A DNA stretch of 33,147 nucleotides from JARRON01 sp037383845 (GTDB taxonomy: Bacteria > Pseudomonadota > Gammaproteobacteria > Steroidobacterales > XN24). A program made the position numbers and the translations under genes. Position 1 is the stretch's first letter. Every line of letters begins with the position of its first letter. The DNA lies in the NCBI GenBank assembly GCA_037383845.1, contig JARRON010000021.1, positions 1 through 33,147 of the forward strand. Direction: 5' to 3'. Shown here in pieces: positions 32,757-33,147 of this stretch. The notes under the pieces were generated by a model. That model did not search any database, was not told the DNA's origin, and was given only the letters and a program-made list of their open reading frames with translations.

Positions 32757-33147
<391 letters not shown>

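Overview
This window is a compact, GC-rich (roughly two-thirds G+C by eye) stretch of chromosome. It most probably comes from a gammaproteobacterium of the Chromatiales/Xanthomonadales kind. The gene content supports this: orn beside a divergent rsgA, a DUF1249 (YqiB) protein, a TIGR04211-type SH3 protein, ppsA divergent from ppsR, a short SRP RNA in front of dnaX-ybaB-recR, and several RND pumps. I see no insertion sequence, phage gene, CRISPR array, tRNA or rRNA. No stretch longer than 300 bases lacks a gene; the longest gap is the 286-base divergent region at 3746-4031. Species assignment is inference.

Layout. 1-5400: an orphan T2SS-F type membrane protein and a large lipoprotein (PD40 propeller, one CxxCH motif, TPR array) on the minus strand, then a divergent secreted right-handed beta-helix protein that ends at a strong intrinsic terminator. 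5400-6700: a protein with three tandem Rid-like domains. 6750-10380: four consecutive minus-strand envelope genes (a barrel-like protein, a small secreted protein, a DUF808 membrane protein, and a lipoprotein with an internal duplication). 10500-11700: a small two-helix membrane protein and an M48 lipoprotein peptidase. 11780-14610: ffs (4.5S RNA), dnaX, ybaB, recR. 14618-17703: rsgA on the minus strand, then orn, a DUF938 methyltransferase-like gene and a PLP dehydratase as an overlapping plus-strand operon. 17679-22312: a minus-strand run of MAPEG protein, RND permease and RND adaptor. 22400-28060: the SH3/coiled-coil protein, ppsA/ppsR and a PGM1-type phosphoglucomutase. 28100-29670: DUF1249 and an unrecognised coiled-coil protein. 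29697-33147: a complete RND permease translationally coupled to an upstream one cut by the window edge.

Functional themes are replication/recombination and RNA housekeeping (SRP RNA, DnaX, YbaB, RecR, RsgA, Orn), the PEP/glucose-phosphate node (PpsA with its regulator PpsR, and Pgm), and the envelope (lipoproteins, peptidase, RND systems). I found no clear candidate for a wholly new multi-gene system. The best leads are single proteins: the triple-Rid protein, the CxxCH/propeller/TPR lipoprotein, the duplicated C-x37-C-x5-W lipoprotein and the coiled-coil partner of DUF1249. All three RND permeases also lack the AcrB-type TM10 lysine, and the two whose TM4 is visible have only the first of its two aspartates.
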